Assembly (NCBI GenBank): GCA_022843945.1
Contig: JALHMR010000041.1
Span: 1-44,065, forward strand
Origin: Rhodospirillaceae bacterium
GTDB lineage: Bacteria; Pseudomonadota; Alphaproteobacteria; CACIAM-22H2
Length of the DNA: 44,065 nt
Direction: 5' to 3'
Under the pieces are notes generated by a model. It saw only the letters and a program-made list of their open reading frames with translations, did no database searches and had not been told where the DNA came from. Shown here piece after piece: positions 31,604 through 39,933 of the stretch. Both the position numbers and the translations under genes were made by a program. Position 1 is the stretch's first letter, and every line of letters begins with the position of its first letter.

Positions 31604-33085
31604 GCGCGCGTAGTCTCGGGCGCGTTCCTTGAGCGCCTTGATGTCCACCTTGTTGGTACCGGCCAGCGGCAACTCGGCCAGCACGACGACGCGGCGCGGA
31701 TGCTGGTGCGCCGGTCCGTTGGCCAGGGTGAATTCCTTGAGCGCGGCCTCATCGGCCGTGGCACCCGGCTTCAGCACCACGAAGGCGATCGGGATCTGGT
31801 CCTTGAGCGCATCGGCCACCGGCACGACGGCCGCCTGCAGCACATCCGCATGGCGCTCCAGCAGGCTCTCGACCTCGGTGGGGAAGACGCTCTCGCCACC
31901 GCACTTGAACATGTCGTCGGCGCGGCCGACGAAATAGTAGAAGCCCTCGGCATCGCGCCGCAGGATGTCCTGGGTATCGAACCAGCCGTCGTTGAGGCGA
32001 CGCGCGGTTTCATCCGGAAGATTGTGATAGCCGATCAGCACGCCGGGATTGCGCACGTGCAGGACGCCTTCATCCGGCGAGGCGCCGACCAGCCGGCAGT
32101 CGGAGCCGGGCAGGGGATAGCCGATCGAGCCGTTGGGCCGCGCCTTGCCCTGCGGATGGATGCCGAACGGCACAGGCCCGCCTTCGGTCAGGCCGTAATT
32201 GCCGGTGACGCCGGCACCGGGAAACGCTTTGCGCAAGCCTTCCAGCAGTGCTGGCGACGCCGGCCCCGACCCTACCGATATGGCTTTGACTGACGAGAGA
32301 TCGGTGCGCTGGAGCAGCGTGGTTTCCGCCAAGATCAGCTGGTACATCGTCGACACGCCGGAGAGCGAGGTGACCTTGTGCCGGCCGATCGCCTCGATGT
32401 AACGCCGCGTCTCGAAGCGCGGCAGCAGCACCGCCTTGCCGCCAGCGGTGGCCGCGATCTTGGCCGCGATCAGCGCGTTCTTGTGATAGAGGGGTGCGGC
32501 GATCAGCATGGTCGAGGAGCGCTGGAGCTGGCGCGAGCGCGACAGCACCTGCGCGTTCCACACCTGGCCGGCATGGCCGAGCAGCACGCCCTTGGGCCGG
32601 CCGGTGGAACCGGAGGTGTAGATCTGCAAGGCCGGATCGCTGTCACCGGGCACGACGCTGGCGAACGCGCCAGGATCGAGGAACTCGCGCCAGGCGGCCG
32701 GCTCGTCAAAGCGGATTGCTCGCAGCGAACTCGGCAATAACGCCGCGCTCGGCCCATCGCTGAAGGCCAGCTTTGCGCCGCAGTCGGACAGGATATAGGC
32801 GACCGTCTCGCGCGGCAGCTTGATGTTCACCGGCGCGGGAACGAGGCCGGCGCGCGGCGCCCCGAACAGCACGACGAGGTATTCATAGCGATTGAGTCCG
32901 AGGATGGCGACGCGGTCGCCTTTCTTCAGGCCGGTGCGCAGCAGGCCGCGGGCCAGTGCCTCGCAGTCGCGGTTGAGCTGGCCGTAATCGATCAGCCGTT
33001 CGACATTGTCGCTCTCACCCATGTCGGCGACCGCGTTCCCGCTTTCCCAGGCCCGCGTCAGGTCGCCGAAATTGGCCGAGCTCAC
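31586..33085 (-). CDS. AMP-forming acyl-CoA synthetase
   Basis: This is a 499-residue member of the adenylate-forming (ANL) superfamily that activates a carboxylic acid to its CoA thioester. Core motifs are YTSGSTGRPKGV (phosphate loop), NYGLTEG, GWFDTQD, YFVGRADDMFKCGGESVFPTEVE (hinge and C-domain) and the catalytic Lys in AGTNKVDIKAL. No acyl specificity can be assigned. The only in-frame start is GTG at 33085, without a good ribosome site. Removing a 28-base tandem duplication would place the upstream ATG (33113), which overlaps the preceding gene's stop, in frame as MSSANFGDLT. So the gene probably lost its original start; see the repeat entry. It is the last gene of a three-gene operon with an oxidoreductase and a thioesterase. 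Confidence 0.9.
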   Translation of the reverse strand: MSSANFGDLTRAWESGNAVADMGESDNVERLIDYGQLNRDCEALARGLLRTGLKKGDRVAILGLNRYEYLVVLFGAPRAGLVPAPVNIKLPRETVAYILSDCGAKLAFSDGPSAALLPSSLRAIRFDEPAAWREFLDPGAFASVVPGDSDPALQIYTSGSTGRPKGVLLGHAGQVWNAQVLSRSRQLQRSSTMLIAAPLYHKNALIAAKIAATAGGKAVLLPRFETRRYIEAIGRHKVTSLSGVSTMYQLILAETTLLQRTDLSSVKAISVGSGPASPALLEGLRKAFPGAGVTGNYGLTEGGPVPFGIHPQGKARPNGSIGYPLPGSDCRLVGASPDEGVLHVRNPGVLIGYHNLPDETARRLNDGWFDTQDILRRDAEGFYYFVGRADDMFKCGGESVFPTEVESLLERHADVLQAAVVPVADALKDQIPIAFVVLKPGATADEAALKEFTLANGPAHQHPRRVVVLAELPLAGTNKVDIKALKERARDYARSAASA

Positions 33086-33107
33086 GGAAGGGTGCTCACG
33101 GAAGGGC
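33080..33107. repeat. 14-bp tandem duplication over the synthetase start codon
   Basis: Two copies of GCTCACGGAAGGG(T/C) (33080-33093, 33094-33107) are followed by a partial third (33108-33112). On the minus strand each brings a GTGAGC. The ATG at 33113 now reads only five codons to a stop. With both copies removed, ATGAGC joins TCGGCC in the gene's frame. Confidence 0.85.
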
Positions 33108-33109
33108 GC

Positions 33110-34090
33110 TCATGGCGTGACGATGACCTTGCCCAGGATCTGGCGGTCTTCGAGGGCGCGCATGGCATCGGCCGCCTGGTCGAGGGGGAAGACGCGGTCG
33201 ACGCAGGTGTCGAAGCGCTTCTCCGAGGTCGCGGTCAGCAGCCACTCGATATCCTCGCGCCGCCAGCCATTGGAGCCGTGGATGGTGATCTCGCGTACCC
33301 AGATGTAACGCAGGTCTTCCTTGGGGTCGTAGCCGGCCGTGGCGCCGCAGGTCAGGATGCGTCCCTGCGGCCGCAGGGTGCGGATCGAGGGCACCCAGGT
33401 GTCCCCGCCGGTGAAGTTGATGCAGACGTCGACACCCTTCTTGCCGGAGATGCGCCACGCCGCCTTGGAGAAATCCTCCTTCGAATAGTCGATGAGATGC
33501 GTGGCGCCCAGCCGGCGCAGCCGCTCCAGCTTGTCGGCCGAGCTGGCGCAGGCGATCACCGCGGCGCCGATGTCACGCAGCACCTGCACGCAGCCCACAC
33601 CCACGCCGCCCGAGGCGCCGAGCACCAGAACCAGCTCGCCTTTCTGCACCTGGCCGCGGGTCATGACCATGCGCCGGGCAGTGCCGAAGGCGATGGGGAT
33701 AGCCGCCGCCTGCTCGAAGCTCACGTTGTCGGGGATGGCGATCAGGTTCTCGCCCTCGACGGCGATCTTCTCGCACAGGCCACCATTGGCATGCTCGCCC
33801 AGCGCGCCATACGGCTTGATATGCGGATCGACCAGCACGCGCTTGCCGATCCAGCTCCGGTCCACGCCGTCGCCCACGCTCTCGACGATGCCGGCGATGT
33901 CGCCGCCGGGGATGCGCGGCAGCTCGATGGGCAGGCCGGGCATGCCGCGCCGCACGAAGATGTCGAGATAGTTGAGGCCGCAGGCTTTGACCCGCACCAC
34001 GGCCTGGCCCGGCCCGGCCTTGGGCTCCGGCCAGTCCTGCAGCTTCAGGTTCTCGATGCCGCCATGGGCGACGATGCAGGCAACGCGCAT
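33110..34090 (-). CDS. Zinc-type alcohol dehydrogenase-like quinone oxidoreductase
   Basis: This is a 326-residue medium-chain dehydrogenase/reductase. An N-terminal GroES-like half (VVRVKACGLNYLDIFVRRG, PRIPGGDIAGIVESVG) precedes a Rossmann half with GASGGVGVGCVQV for NADPH and RRLGATHLIDY. The catalytic zinc ligand Cys is absent: the usual CG-x-C/H start reads CGLNYLD, as in quinone oxidoreductases, though some further features resemble zinc forms. It probably reduces a quinone or enoyl compound. The ATG lies four bases after the thioesterase stop. Its own stop overlaps the ATG at 33113 that the synthetase gene seems to have used originally. Confidence 0.87.
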   Translation of the reverse strand: MRVACIVAHGGIENLKLQDWPEPKAGPGQAVVRVKACGLNYLDIFVRRGMPGLPIELPRIPGGDIAGIVESVGDGVDRSWIGKRVLVDPHIKPYGALGEHANGGLCEKIAVEGENLIAIPDNVSFEQAAAIPIAFGTARRMVMTRGQVQKGELVLVLGASGGVGVGCVQVLRDIGAAVIACASSADKLERLRRLGATHLIDYSKEDFSKAAWRISGKKGVDVCINFTGGDTWVPSIRTLRPQGRILTCGATAGYDPKEDLRYIWVREITIHGSNGWRREDIEWLLTATSEKRFDTCVDRVFPLDQAADAMRALEDRQILGKVIVTP

Positions 34091-34094
34091 GGCT

Positions 34095-34520
34095 TCAGTC
34101 CTGATTCTGCTCGGCGACGTAGAACACGCCGCGGCCGCTGGCGCAGAGCTCGCCGGCCTCGTTGTAGACGAAGGCCTCGGCGCTGGCGAAGGTGCGCCCC
34201 AGCTTCAGCACCTTGGCTTTGACCCGCAGCTCGCCCTTGAGGGCCACGCGGTGATAGTCGCAGCGCATGTCGACCGTCGGGATGCCGCGGCCGATCTTGG
34301 CGGCCACGGCGCAATCGGCGCCGAGATCGACCAGAGCGGCAAGGATGCCGCCATGGGTGTAGCCCCGGTCGGTGTTGACCACGATCTCCGGCCGCCAGGG
34401 CATGGCGATCTCGATCCCGTCCTCGTCGAGGGCGGCCAGCCGCAGCCCCAGCCATTGATGAAAAGGCGGTTTCCTGAGCGTCCGGTCCAGCGTTTCGAAA
34501 TCGATGACGTTCTTCGGCAT
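34095..34520 (-). CDS. PaaI-family hotdog thioesterase
   Basis: This is a 141-residue hotdog-fold protein. The motif YTHGGILAALVDLGADCAVAA carries the His-Gly-Gly and Asp/Glu helix of the PaaI type; the strands VDMRCDYHRVALKGELRVKAKV and FASAEAFVYNEAGELCASGRGVF complete the fold. These tetrameric enzymes hydrolyse acyl- or aryl-CoA. The ATG at 34520 is chosen over the one at 34550 because GGTGGGGG stands just before it. It is the first gene of the operon with quinone oxidoreductase and acyl-CoA synthetase, so the three probably act on one CoA-linked compound. It is divergent from the VOC gene with 108 bases between. Confidence 0.87.
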   Translation of the reverse strand: MPKNVIDFETLDRTLRKPPFHQWLGLRLAALDEDGIEIAMPWRPEIVVNTDRGYTHGGILAALVDLGADCAVAAKIGRGIPTVDMRCDYHRVALKGELRVKAKVLKLGRTFASAEAFVYNEAGELCASGRGVFYVAEQNQD

Positions 34521-34628
34521 ACCCCCACCCGGCGAGACGTGAGGGCGCATTTGAGCCTACCGGCCGCGCGGAGACAACAGCCGTGCGATGCCGCTATGAT
34601 TGCCCCTCGTATCGATCAAGGGAATGTG

Positions 34629-35264
34629 ATGATGGCCAATCCGCTCGATCATTTCATGTGGGCCGCGTCCGATCTCGAGGCCGGCGTCGCGGCCTTCGAG
34701 CGGCTGTCGGGCGTGCGCGCCGGTATCGGCGGCGTCCATCCGGGGCGGGGGACACGAAATGCACTCGCCTCGCTGGGGCCCGCGGTCTATCTCGAGCTCA
34801 TCGCGCCGGATCCGGCCCAGACGCTGGACGGCACGCCCGGGGCCGAGCTGCGCAGCATAACCATGCCGCGTATCAACGCGCTGGTCGCCGCCAGCCGCGA
34901 TCTCGAAACGGTACAGAAGGCCTATGCGACGGGCGGCATCGCCAGCGATATCCTGGATGGCGGCCGCAACACCCCGGCGGGCGACTTCATCCGTTGGCGC
35001 ATCCTGATTCCGCGGCGCAACGATCTCGGCCCCTTCGCGCCGCTGTTCATCGACTGGCTGGATTCGGTTCATCCCGGAAAGACCTCGACGCCCGGCTGTA
35101 TCCTGGCCCGTTTCGAGGCGGGGCATCCCGATGCCGACAGCCTGGCCGGCTTGTGGCGGTCGCTGGGGTTGGAGATCGCCCTGGCCAAAGCGGACCGCCC
35201 CTGCTTCCTGGCCGATCTCATGACCCCGGCCGGCCCTCTTCGTCTGACCGGAATGGGAGCCTGA
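34629..35264 (+). CDS. VOC-family (glyoxalase-like) protein
   Basis: This 211-residue protein begins with a glyoxalase-like half, LDHFMWAASDLEAGVAAFERLSGVRAGIGGVHPGRGTRNALASLGPAVYLELIAP, which has the first metal His and the Glu of the vicinal-oxygen-chelate fold. The second half, including FIRWRILIPRRND, is less conserved. The layout fits the glyoxalase_3/‘glyoxalase-like domain’ group of unknown substrate. AAGGGA five bases upstream supports the first ATG; a further ATG follows at once. It is transcribed alone. Dioxygenase, isomerase or lyase activity cannot be told apart. Confidence 0.82.
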   Translation: MMANPLDHFMWAASDLEAGVAAFERLSGVRAGIGGVHPGRGTRNALASLGPAVYLELIAPDPAQTLDGTPGAELRSITMPRINALVAASRDLETVQKAYATGGIASDILDGGRNTPAGDFIRWRILIPRRNDLGPFAPLFIDWLDSVHPGKTSTPGCILARFEAGHPDADSLAGLWRSLGLEIALAKADRPCFLADLMTPAGPLRLTGMGA

Positions 35265-35418
35265 GGGCAATTGTGGGTAGCGCGGCCGTGAAACGGCCGT
35301 GTCACGAAAAAGAAGCTTCAAGGTAAGGGGGGTCGCCTCGATACTGCGGCAGCGATGGGCGTAGGTTGGACAGGCCTGCGCCCGTTCATCGCCACGTTGC
35401 AGCGAATGGCACCTCACC

Positions 35419-36522
35419 TTGCAGACCGACGCGCCGGCGAGCCCATCTGAAATAGGTAATCCGCCCGGGATAGAACCCGTGCCGAAAGGGGTACGTCGTC
35501 CCTTCTGGTCGGTGATGATCCCCGTCTACAACCCGGGTGACTACCTGAAGGACACGCTGCTCAGCGTTCTCGCCCAGGCGCCGGGTCCCGAGGAGATGGA
35601 GATCGAGGTCGTCGACAACTGCTCGACGCGCGACGATCCCGAGGCCCTGGTGCGCGCCGTCGGCGGCGACCGGGTGCGCTTTCACCGCCATCCGCGAAAT
35701 ATTGGCGCCATCGAAAATTTCAACTCCTGCATCGAGCGCGCGCACGGCGAATGGGTGCATATCCTCCACGGCGACGACACGGTACGCCCCGGCTTCTATG
35801 CCCAGGCGCGCGAGGCCGCGCGCGCGCATCCCGATCTTGCCGCGATCGCCTGCCGCGTCATCTACATCGATGCCGACGGCGTGTGGATGGGGCTGTCGGA
35901 GCTCGAGGCGCGCAAGGCCACCGTGGTGGACGATGATTTCGTGCGGCGCCAGCTGCTCGAGCAGCGGATCCAGTTCGCCGGCATGGTGATCAAGCGTTCG
36001 GCCTACGAGGAGTTCGGGGGCTTCCGTCCCGAGCTGAGGCACTGCGCCGACTGGGACATGTGGAACCGCATCATCGTGCGGCATCCCGTCTACTACACGC
36101 CGGAGGCGCTGGCCTGCTATCGCCTGCACGAGGCGGCGGACAGCGCCCAGCAGGTCCGCACCGGCGCGAACGTCGTGGACGAGCGTCGGGCGATCCGCCT
36201 GGCCTGCAGCTACGTGCGGCCCGAATACGCCAAGCGCCTGCACCGCGAGGCGATGCGCGCGGCGGCCATCCGGGGTTTGCGCCGCGTGCGCACCCATATG
36301 GCCCTGGGGCAGCGCGATGTGGCCCTGCGGCAGCTTCAGGAGGCGTTCCGCTGCAGCGCTGCGCCCGGTGTCATGGCGCGCCTGCTCTACGTGCTGGCCG
36401 CCCTGATCGAGAAGCGTGGCGAAGCGGAGCCACTGGTGCCCCGGCTTTTTCCACAGGACGTTCCGAAGCCGACCTCGGGGCCGCTCTCGGTCACAGGCGG
36501 GCCACAGGCGCGACCGCTCTAA
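35419..36522 (+). CDS. GT2 family glycosyltransferase
   Basis: This is a 367-residue protein. The GT-A core runs from about residue 28: FWSVMIPVYNPGDYLKDTLLSVLAQ (nucleotide-binding Asp-containing strand), VVDNCSTRDD, NIGAIENFNSCIERAHGEWVHILHGDDTV (metal-binding Asp-Asp) and later EEFGGFRPELRHCADWDMWNRI, which includes the conserved 'D-W-D-x-W' acceptor site. About 90 C-terminal residues are helical and there is no membrane segment. The frame starts at TTG 35419; GTG 35479 is an alternative just before the fold, and no strong ribosome site supports either. It begins a cluster of sugar genes and probably transfers a sugar onto a surface polysaccharide or lipid. Confidence 0.82.
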   Translation: MQTDAPASPSEIGNPPGIEPVPKGVRRPFWSVMIPVYNPGDYLKDTLLSVLAQAPGPEEMEIEVVDNCSTRDDPEALVRAVGGDRVRFHRHPRNIGAIENFNSCIERAHGEWVHILHGDDTVRPGFYAQAREAARAHPDLAAIACRVIYIDADGVWMGLSELEARKATVVDDDFVRRQLLEQRIQFAGMVIKRSAYEEFGGFRPELRHCADWDMWNRIIVRHPVYYTPEALACYRLHEAADSAQQVRTGANVVDERRAIRLACSYVRPEYAKRLHREAMRAAAIRGLRRVRTHMALGQRDVALRQLQEAFRCSAAPGVMARLLYVLAALIEKRGEAEPLVPRLFPQDVPKPTSGPLSVTGGPQARPL

Positions 36523-36706
36523 CCCCAACACTCGGCTGAGCGGTATCCGGTCAGCGCAGCCTGCCGTCAAGCTTGTGCGGTAGCGGAAGCCCGCCCCGCC
36601 GGGTGCCGTGCCACGAAAGAGTAAGTACCGCGGCCCGTTTGATCACTCCTTCCTCAGCGCCACCGTTGTTAAATCTTTGCAGGTGCACAACAAGGGCGAC
36701 CGTTTC

Positions 36707-36760
36707 ATGACTATGACAAAGGGTATGCCATTGCGCCGCCCGGGGCTGGGCGGACGATGA
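36707..36760 (+). CDS. Possible 17-residue leader peptide before rfbF
   Basis: An ATG at 36707 with AAGGG upstream opens a frame of 17 codons (MTMTKGMPLRRPGLGGR) whose stop TGA overlaps the rfbF start (ATGA). This arrangement couples translation of rfbF to the leader. The peptide itself shows no function. The alternative is chance. Confidence 0.35.
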   Translation: MTMTKGMPLRRPGLGGR

Positions 36761-37530
36761 AGGTCGTTATCCTTGCCGGCGGATTCGGCACCCGGATCAG
36801 CGAGGAGAGCGCCATTCGGCCGAAACCGCTGGTTGAGATCGGCGGCAAGCCGATCATCTGGCACATCATGAAGATGTATTCGTTCCACGGCCTCAACGAC
36901 TTCGTGGTCTGCGGCGGCTACAAGTGCAACCTGATCAAGGCGTATTTCCACGAATACATGCAGTCGTGCTCGAGCGTGACGTTCGACATGCGCAATGATC
37001 GCATCGACATCCATCATCGCGACATCGAGCCGTGGTCCGTGACGCTCGTCGACACGGGCGAGAAGACGATGACCGGCGGGCGCGTCAAGCGCATCCGGCC
37101 CTATCTCGACGACGACACGTTCTGCCTGACCTACGGCGACGGCGTGAGCGATCTCAACATCGGCTCGCTGATCGACTTTCATAAGCGTACCGGCGTTCTC
37201 GCCACCGTCACCGCGGTCTCGCCGCCCGGCCGCTTCGGCGTGCTGAATATCGACGCCGAGACCTCGCGCGTCGAGGCGTTCCGCGAGAAATCCAACAAGG
37301 ACGTGGGCTTCATCAACGGCGGCTTCTTCGTGCTCGAGCCGGAGATCCACGACTACATCGACGGCGACGACACCATCTGGGAGCAGGAGCCGCTGGGCAC
37401 GCTGGTGCGCGAGAGCCAGGTCGCCGCGTACCGGCACACCGGCTACTGGCAGAACATGGATACGCTTCGGGACAAGCACGTTCTCGAAGAGCTTTGGCAA
37501 TCAGGAGAGGCACCATGGAAGGTTTGGTGA
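36757..37530 (+). CDS. rfbF: Glucose-1-phosphate cytidylyltransferase
   Basis: This is a 257-residue nucleotidyltransferase that makes CDP-glucose from CTP and glucose-1-phosphate, the entry step to CDP-3,6-dideoxyhexoses and branched CDP-sugars. The signature ILAGGFGTRISEESAIRPKPLVEIGGKPIIWHIMK is complete, with catalytic Arg and Lys. Next come LTYGDGVSD (metal Asp) and the family-specific EKTMTGGRVKRI and GYWQNMDTLRDK. GGGCGG lies before the ATG. The epimerase gene overlaps its end by 16 bases. The next enzyme of the pathway, CDP-glucose 4,6-dehydratase, is not in this window. Confidence 0.92.
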   Translation: MKVVILAGGFGTRISEESAIRPKPLVEIGGKPIIWHIMKMYSFHGLNDFVVCGGYKCNLIKAYFHEYMQSCSSVTFDMRNDRIDIHHRDIEPWSVTLVDTGEKTMTGGRVKRIRPYLDDDTFCLTYGDGVSDLNIGSLIDFHKRTGVLATVTAVSPPGRFGVLNIDAETSRVEAFREKSNKDVGFINGGFFVLEPEIHDYIDGDDTIWEQEPLGTLVRESQVAAYRHTGYWQNMDTLRDKHVLEELWQSGEAPWKVW

Positions 37531-38585
37531 AACCGGCTTCCGCCGCGAATGGCGACCGGCGCGTGCTGGTCACCGGGGCCGAGGGCTATATCGGCTGCAT
37601 CCTGACGGCGCGCCTGGTCGAGGCGGGATTCGCCGTCGACGGGCTCGATACCGGCTTCTATCAGAACGGCTGGCTGTTCCATGACGGCCGCGACCGTCCC
37701 GGCGTGCGCTGCCGCGATACGCGGCGCGTCAGCGTCGACGACCTGGCCGGTTACGACACCGTAGTCCATCTCGCGGAGCTGTCGAACGACCCGCTTTGCG
37801 AGCTCAACGAGGACCTGTCCTTCGACGTCAACCATCGGGGCTCGGTGGCGCTGGCGCGCAAGGCCAAGGAGGCCGGGGTCAAGCGCTTCGTCTACGCCTC
37901 GTCGTGCAGCGTCTACGGCGCCGCCGGCGCCGAGGAGAAGACGGAGGAGTCTGAGCCCAACCCCCAGACCGCCTATGCCCGCTGCAAGGTGCTGAGCGAA
38001 CGCGACATCACCGAACTCGCCGACGACAAGTTCTCGCCGGTGTTCCTGCGCAACGCCACGGCCTTTGGCGCGAGTCCGCGCATGCGTTTCGATATCGTGC
38101 TCAACAACCTCGCCGGCATCGCCTGGACGATGAAGTGCATCAAGATGACCAGCGACGGTACGCCCTGGCGCCCGCTGGTCCATGTCGAGGATATCTCCAC
38201 CGCGGTGATCTGCGCCATCGAAGCGCCGACCGAAGCGATCCACGGCCAGATCTTCAACGTCGGCAGCGACGAGCAGAACTACCGCATCCGCGAGATAGCC
38301 GAAACGGTGGGCGAGACCTTCCCGGGCTGCTCGGTCGAGATCGGCAGCAGCGTCGGCGACAACCGCAGCTACCGGGTGTCCTTCGCCAAGATCCGCGACA
38401 AGCTGCCGGGCTTCGCCTGCCGCTGGAACGTGCGGGCGGGCGCCGAGCAGCTGCGCCGCGTGTTCGAATCGATCGGCATGACGGACGCGGTCTTCAACGC
38501 GGCGCCGTTCACCCGGCTGAAGCAGCTGCGCCACCTCGTGCAGACGCAGCAGGTCGACAACAGCCTCTTCTGGCGTACGGCATGA
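37515..38585 (+). CDS. NAD-dependent epimerase/dehydratase (extended SDR)
   Basis: This is a 356-residue sugar-nucleotide enzyme. The Rossmann start VLVTGAEGYIGCILTARL gives the G-x-x-G-x-x-G NAD site. YASSCSVYGA and the catalytic pair in TAYARCKVLSE (Tyr-x3-Lys) follow, and PLVHVEDISTAVICAIEAP and IFNVGSDEQNYRIREIAE are the usual substrate-domain marks. The ATG at 37515 is chosen for its strong site AGGAGAGG; the frame is open to 37494, which lacks one. It probably modifies the CDP-sugar made via RfbF, but reductase and epimerase roles cannot be separated by sequence alone. Confidence 0.87.
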   Translation: MEGLVKPASAANGDRRVLVTGAEGYIGCILTARLVEAGFAVDGLDTGFYQNGWLFHDGRDRPGVRCRDTRRVSVDDLAGYDTVVHLAELSNDPLCELNEDLSFDVNHRGSVALARKAKEAGVKRFVYASSCSVYGAAGAEEKTEESEPNPQTAYARCKVLSERDITELADDKFSPVFLRNATAFGASPRMRFDIVLNNLAGIAWTMKCIKMTSDGTPWRPLVHVEDISTAVICAIEAPTEAIHGQIFNVGSDEQNYRIREIAETVGETFPGCSVEIGSSVGDNRSYRVSFAKIRDKLPGFACRWNVRAGAEQLRRVFESIGMTDAVFNAAPFTRLKQLRHLVQTQQVDNSLFWRTA

Positions 38586-38638
38586 TCGTCGGCGAGACAG
38601 GTCCCGAGGCCCGCATCCACGATCCCCTGCCGAAGTGA
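38582..38638 (+). CDS. 18-codon mini-ORF or gene remnant
   Basis: The ATG overlaps the epimerase stop (ATGA) and the frame MIVGETGPEARIHDPLPK closes at 38638. It lies between two sugar genes. The sequence looks like the first residues of a larger protein, so it could be a remnant of a deleted gene or a coupling leader for the methyltransferase 11 bases on. Confidence 0.3.
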   Translation: MIVGETGPEARIHDPLPK

Positions 38639-38649
38639 CGAGGTAGAGA

Positions 38650-39927
38650 ATGACATCGACGGCGACCGTTTCCGATCCTTCCCCGCTGGCCACGGTGGTG
38701 CGCCGCTGCCGCTCCTGCGGCGCCGAGCTGCAGAATACGTTCATCGATCTCGGCATGTCGCCGCTGGCCAATTCGAATATCGATCCGGCAAAGGCGGACC
38801 GCATGGAGCCGTTCTATCCGCTGCATGCATATGTCTGCCATGAGTGCTTCCTGGTTCAGCTCGAGGAGTTCGAGACGCCCGAAGCCATCTTCAGCGACTA
38901 CGTCTACCTGTCGTCCTTCTCGCAGTCCTGGGTCGAGCACGCGCGGCGCTACGTCGAGATGATCACGGCGCGTTTCGACCTCAACGAGCACAGCCAGGTC
39001 GTCGAGATCGCCAGCAACGACGGCTACCTGCTGCAGCACTTCATCAAAAAGAAGATCAGGGCGCTGGGTATCGAGCCGGCCGCCAATATCGCGCGCATCG
39101 CCCAGGGCAACGGCATTCCCACGCACGTCGCCTTCTTCGGCGCGGCCACGGCGCGCGCCCTGGCCGCCAACGGCACGCGGGCCGATCTCATCGTCGCCAA
39201 CAACGTGCTGGCCCACGTGCCGGGGCTCAACGACTTCATCGAGGGGCTGAGCATCATGCTCAAGCCTGGCGGAGTGGTGACCTGCGAGTTCCCGCATCTC
39301 CTGCGGCTCATGGAAGAAAGCCAGTTCGACACGATCTACCATGAGCACTTCTCGTACTTCTCGCTGCTCGCCGTCAGCAAGGCCTTCGCCCGCCACCGCC
39401 TGTCGGTGATTGATGTCGAGGAGCTTCCCACGCATGGCGGCTCGCTGCGCATCTACGTGGCCCATGCCGATGACCGCACGCTGACCGTCGGTCCGCGCGT
39501 GGCCGACCTGCTGCGCCGCGAGCGCGAGAAGGGCCTGGCGACGCTCGAACCCTACAGGGCCTTTGCCGGCAAGGCGGCGGCCACCAAGCGCAAGCTGCTG
39601 CGCTTCCTGATCGAGGCCAAGAGCCAGGGCAAGACGATCGTCGGCTACGGCGCGCCGGCCAAGGGCAACACGCTGCTCAACTACTGCGGTGTCCGCTCGG
39701 ACTTCATCGACTACGTGGTCGACCTCAATCCCCTGAAGCAGGGCCGCTACCTGCCGGGCACCCGCATTCCGATCTTCAGCCCCGACAGGATCCGCGAGAC
39801 CCAGCCGGATTACGTGCTGCTGCTGCCGTGGAACCTGCGCGGCGAGATCATGGGCCAGATGGCCTATATCCGCGACTGGGGCGGGCGGTTCGTGACACCG
39901 CTGCCCGAGGTCGCTGTTCACTCCTAG
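38650..39927 (+). CDS. C-methyltransferase for sugar nucleotides (TylCIII type)
   Basis: This 425-residue protein has the three-part layout of deoxysugar C-methyltransferases. Residues 19-70 form a zinc-binding domain with two Cys pairs (CRSCGAEL, CHECF). The SAM-binding core follows (VVEIASNDGYLLQHF, then IVANNVLAHV and the loop YHEHFSYFS with the catalytic His). The C-terminal domain contains VGYGAPAKGNTLLNYCGV and FIDYVVDLNPLKQGRYLPGTRIPI. GAGGTAGAGA directly precedes the ATG. With RfbF and an epimerase in front it suggests a branched-chain methylated sugar for surface polysaccharide. Confidence 0.9.
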   Translation: MTSTATVSDPSPLATVVRRCRSCGAELQNTFIDLGMSPLANSNIDPAKADRMEPFYPLHAYVCHECFLVQLEEFETPEAIFSDYVYLSSFSQSWVEHARRYVEMITARFDLNEHSQVVEIASNDGYLLQHFIKKKIRALGIEPAANIARIAQGNGIPTHVAFFGAATARALAANGTRADLIVANNVLAHVPGLNDFIEGLSIMLKPGGVVTCEFPHLLRLMEESQFDTIYHEHFSYFSLLAVSKAFARHRLSVIDVEELPTHGGSLRIYVAHADDRTLTVGPRVADLLRREREKGLATLEPYRAFAGKAAATKRKLLRFLIEAKSQGKTIVGYGAPAKGNTLLNYCGVRSDFIDYVVDLNPLKQGRYLPGTRIPIFSPDRIRETQPDYVLLLPWNLRGEIMGQMAYIRDWGGRFVTPLPEVAVHS

Positions 39928-39933
39928 GTCGGC

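Noticed and set aside
33972-34628. Long upstream part of the VOC-protein frame
   Set aside because: It runs antisense to the quinone oxidoreductase and thioesterase genes; the conserved domain starts at 34629.
35281-35310. Hairpin CGGCCGT-GAA-ACGGCCG as terminator after the VOC gene
   Set aside because: The stem has only seven pairs and no T tract follows on either strand.
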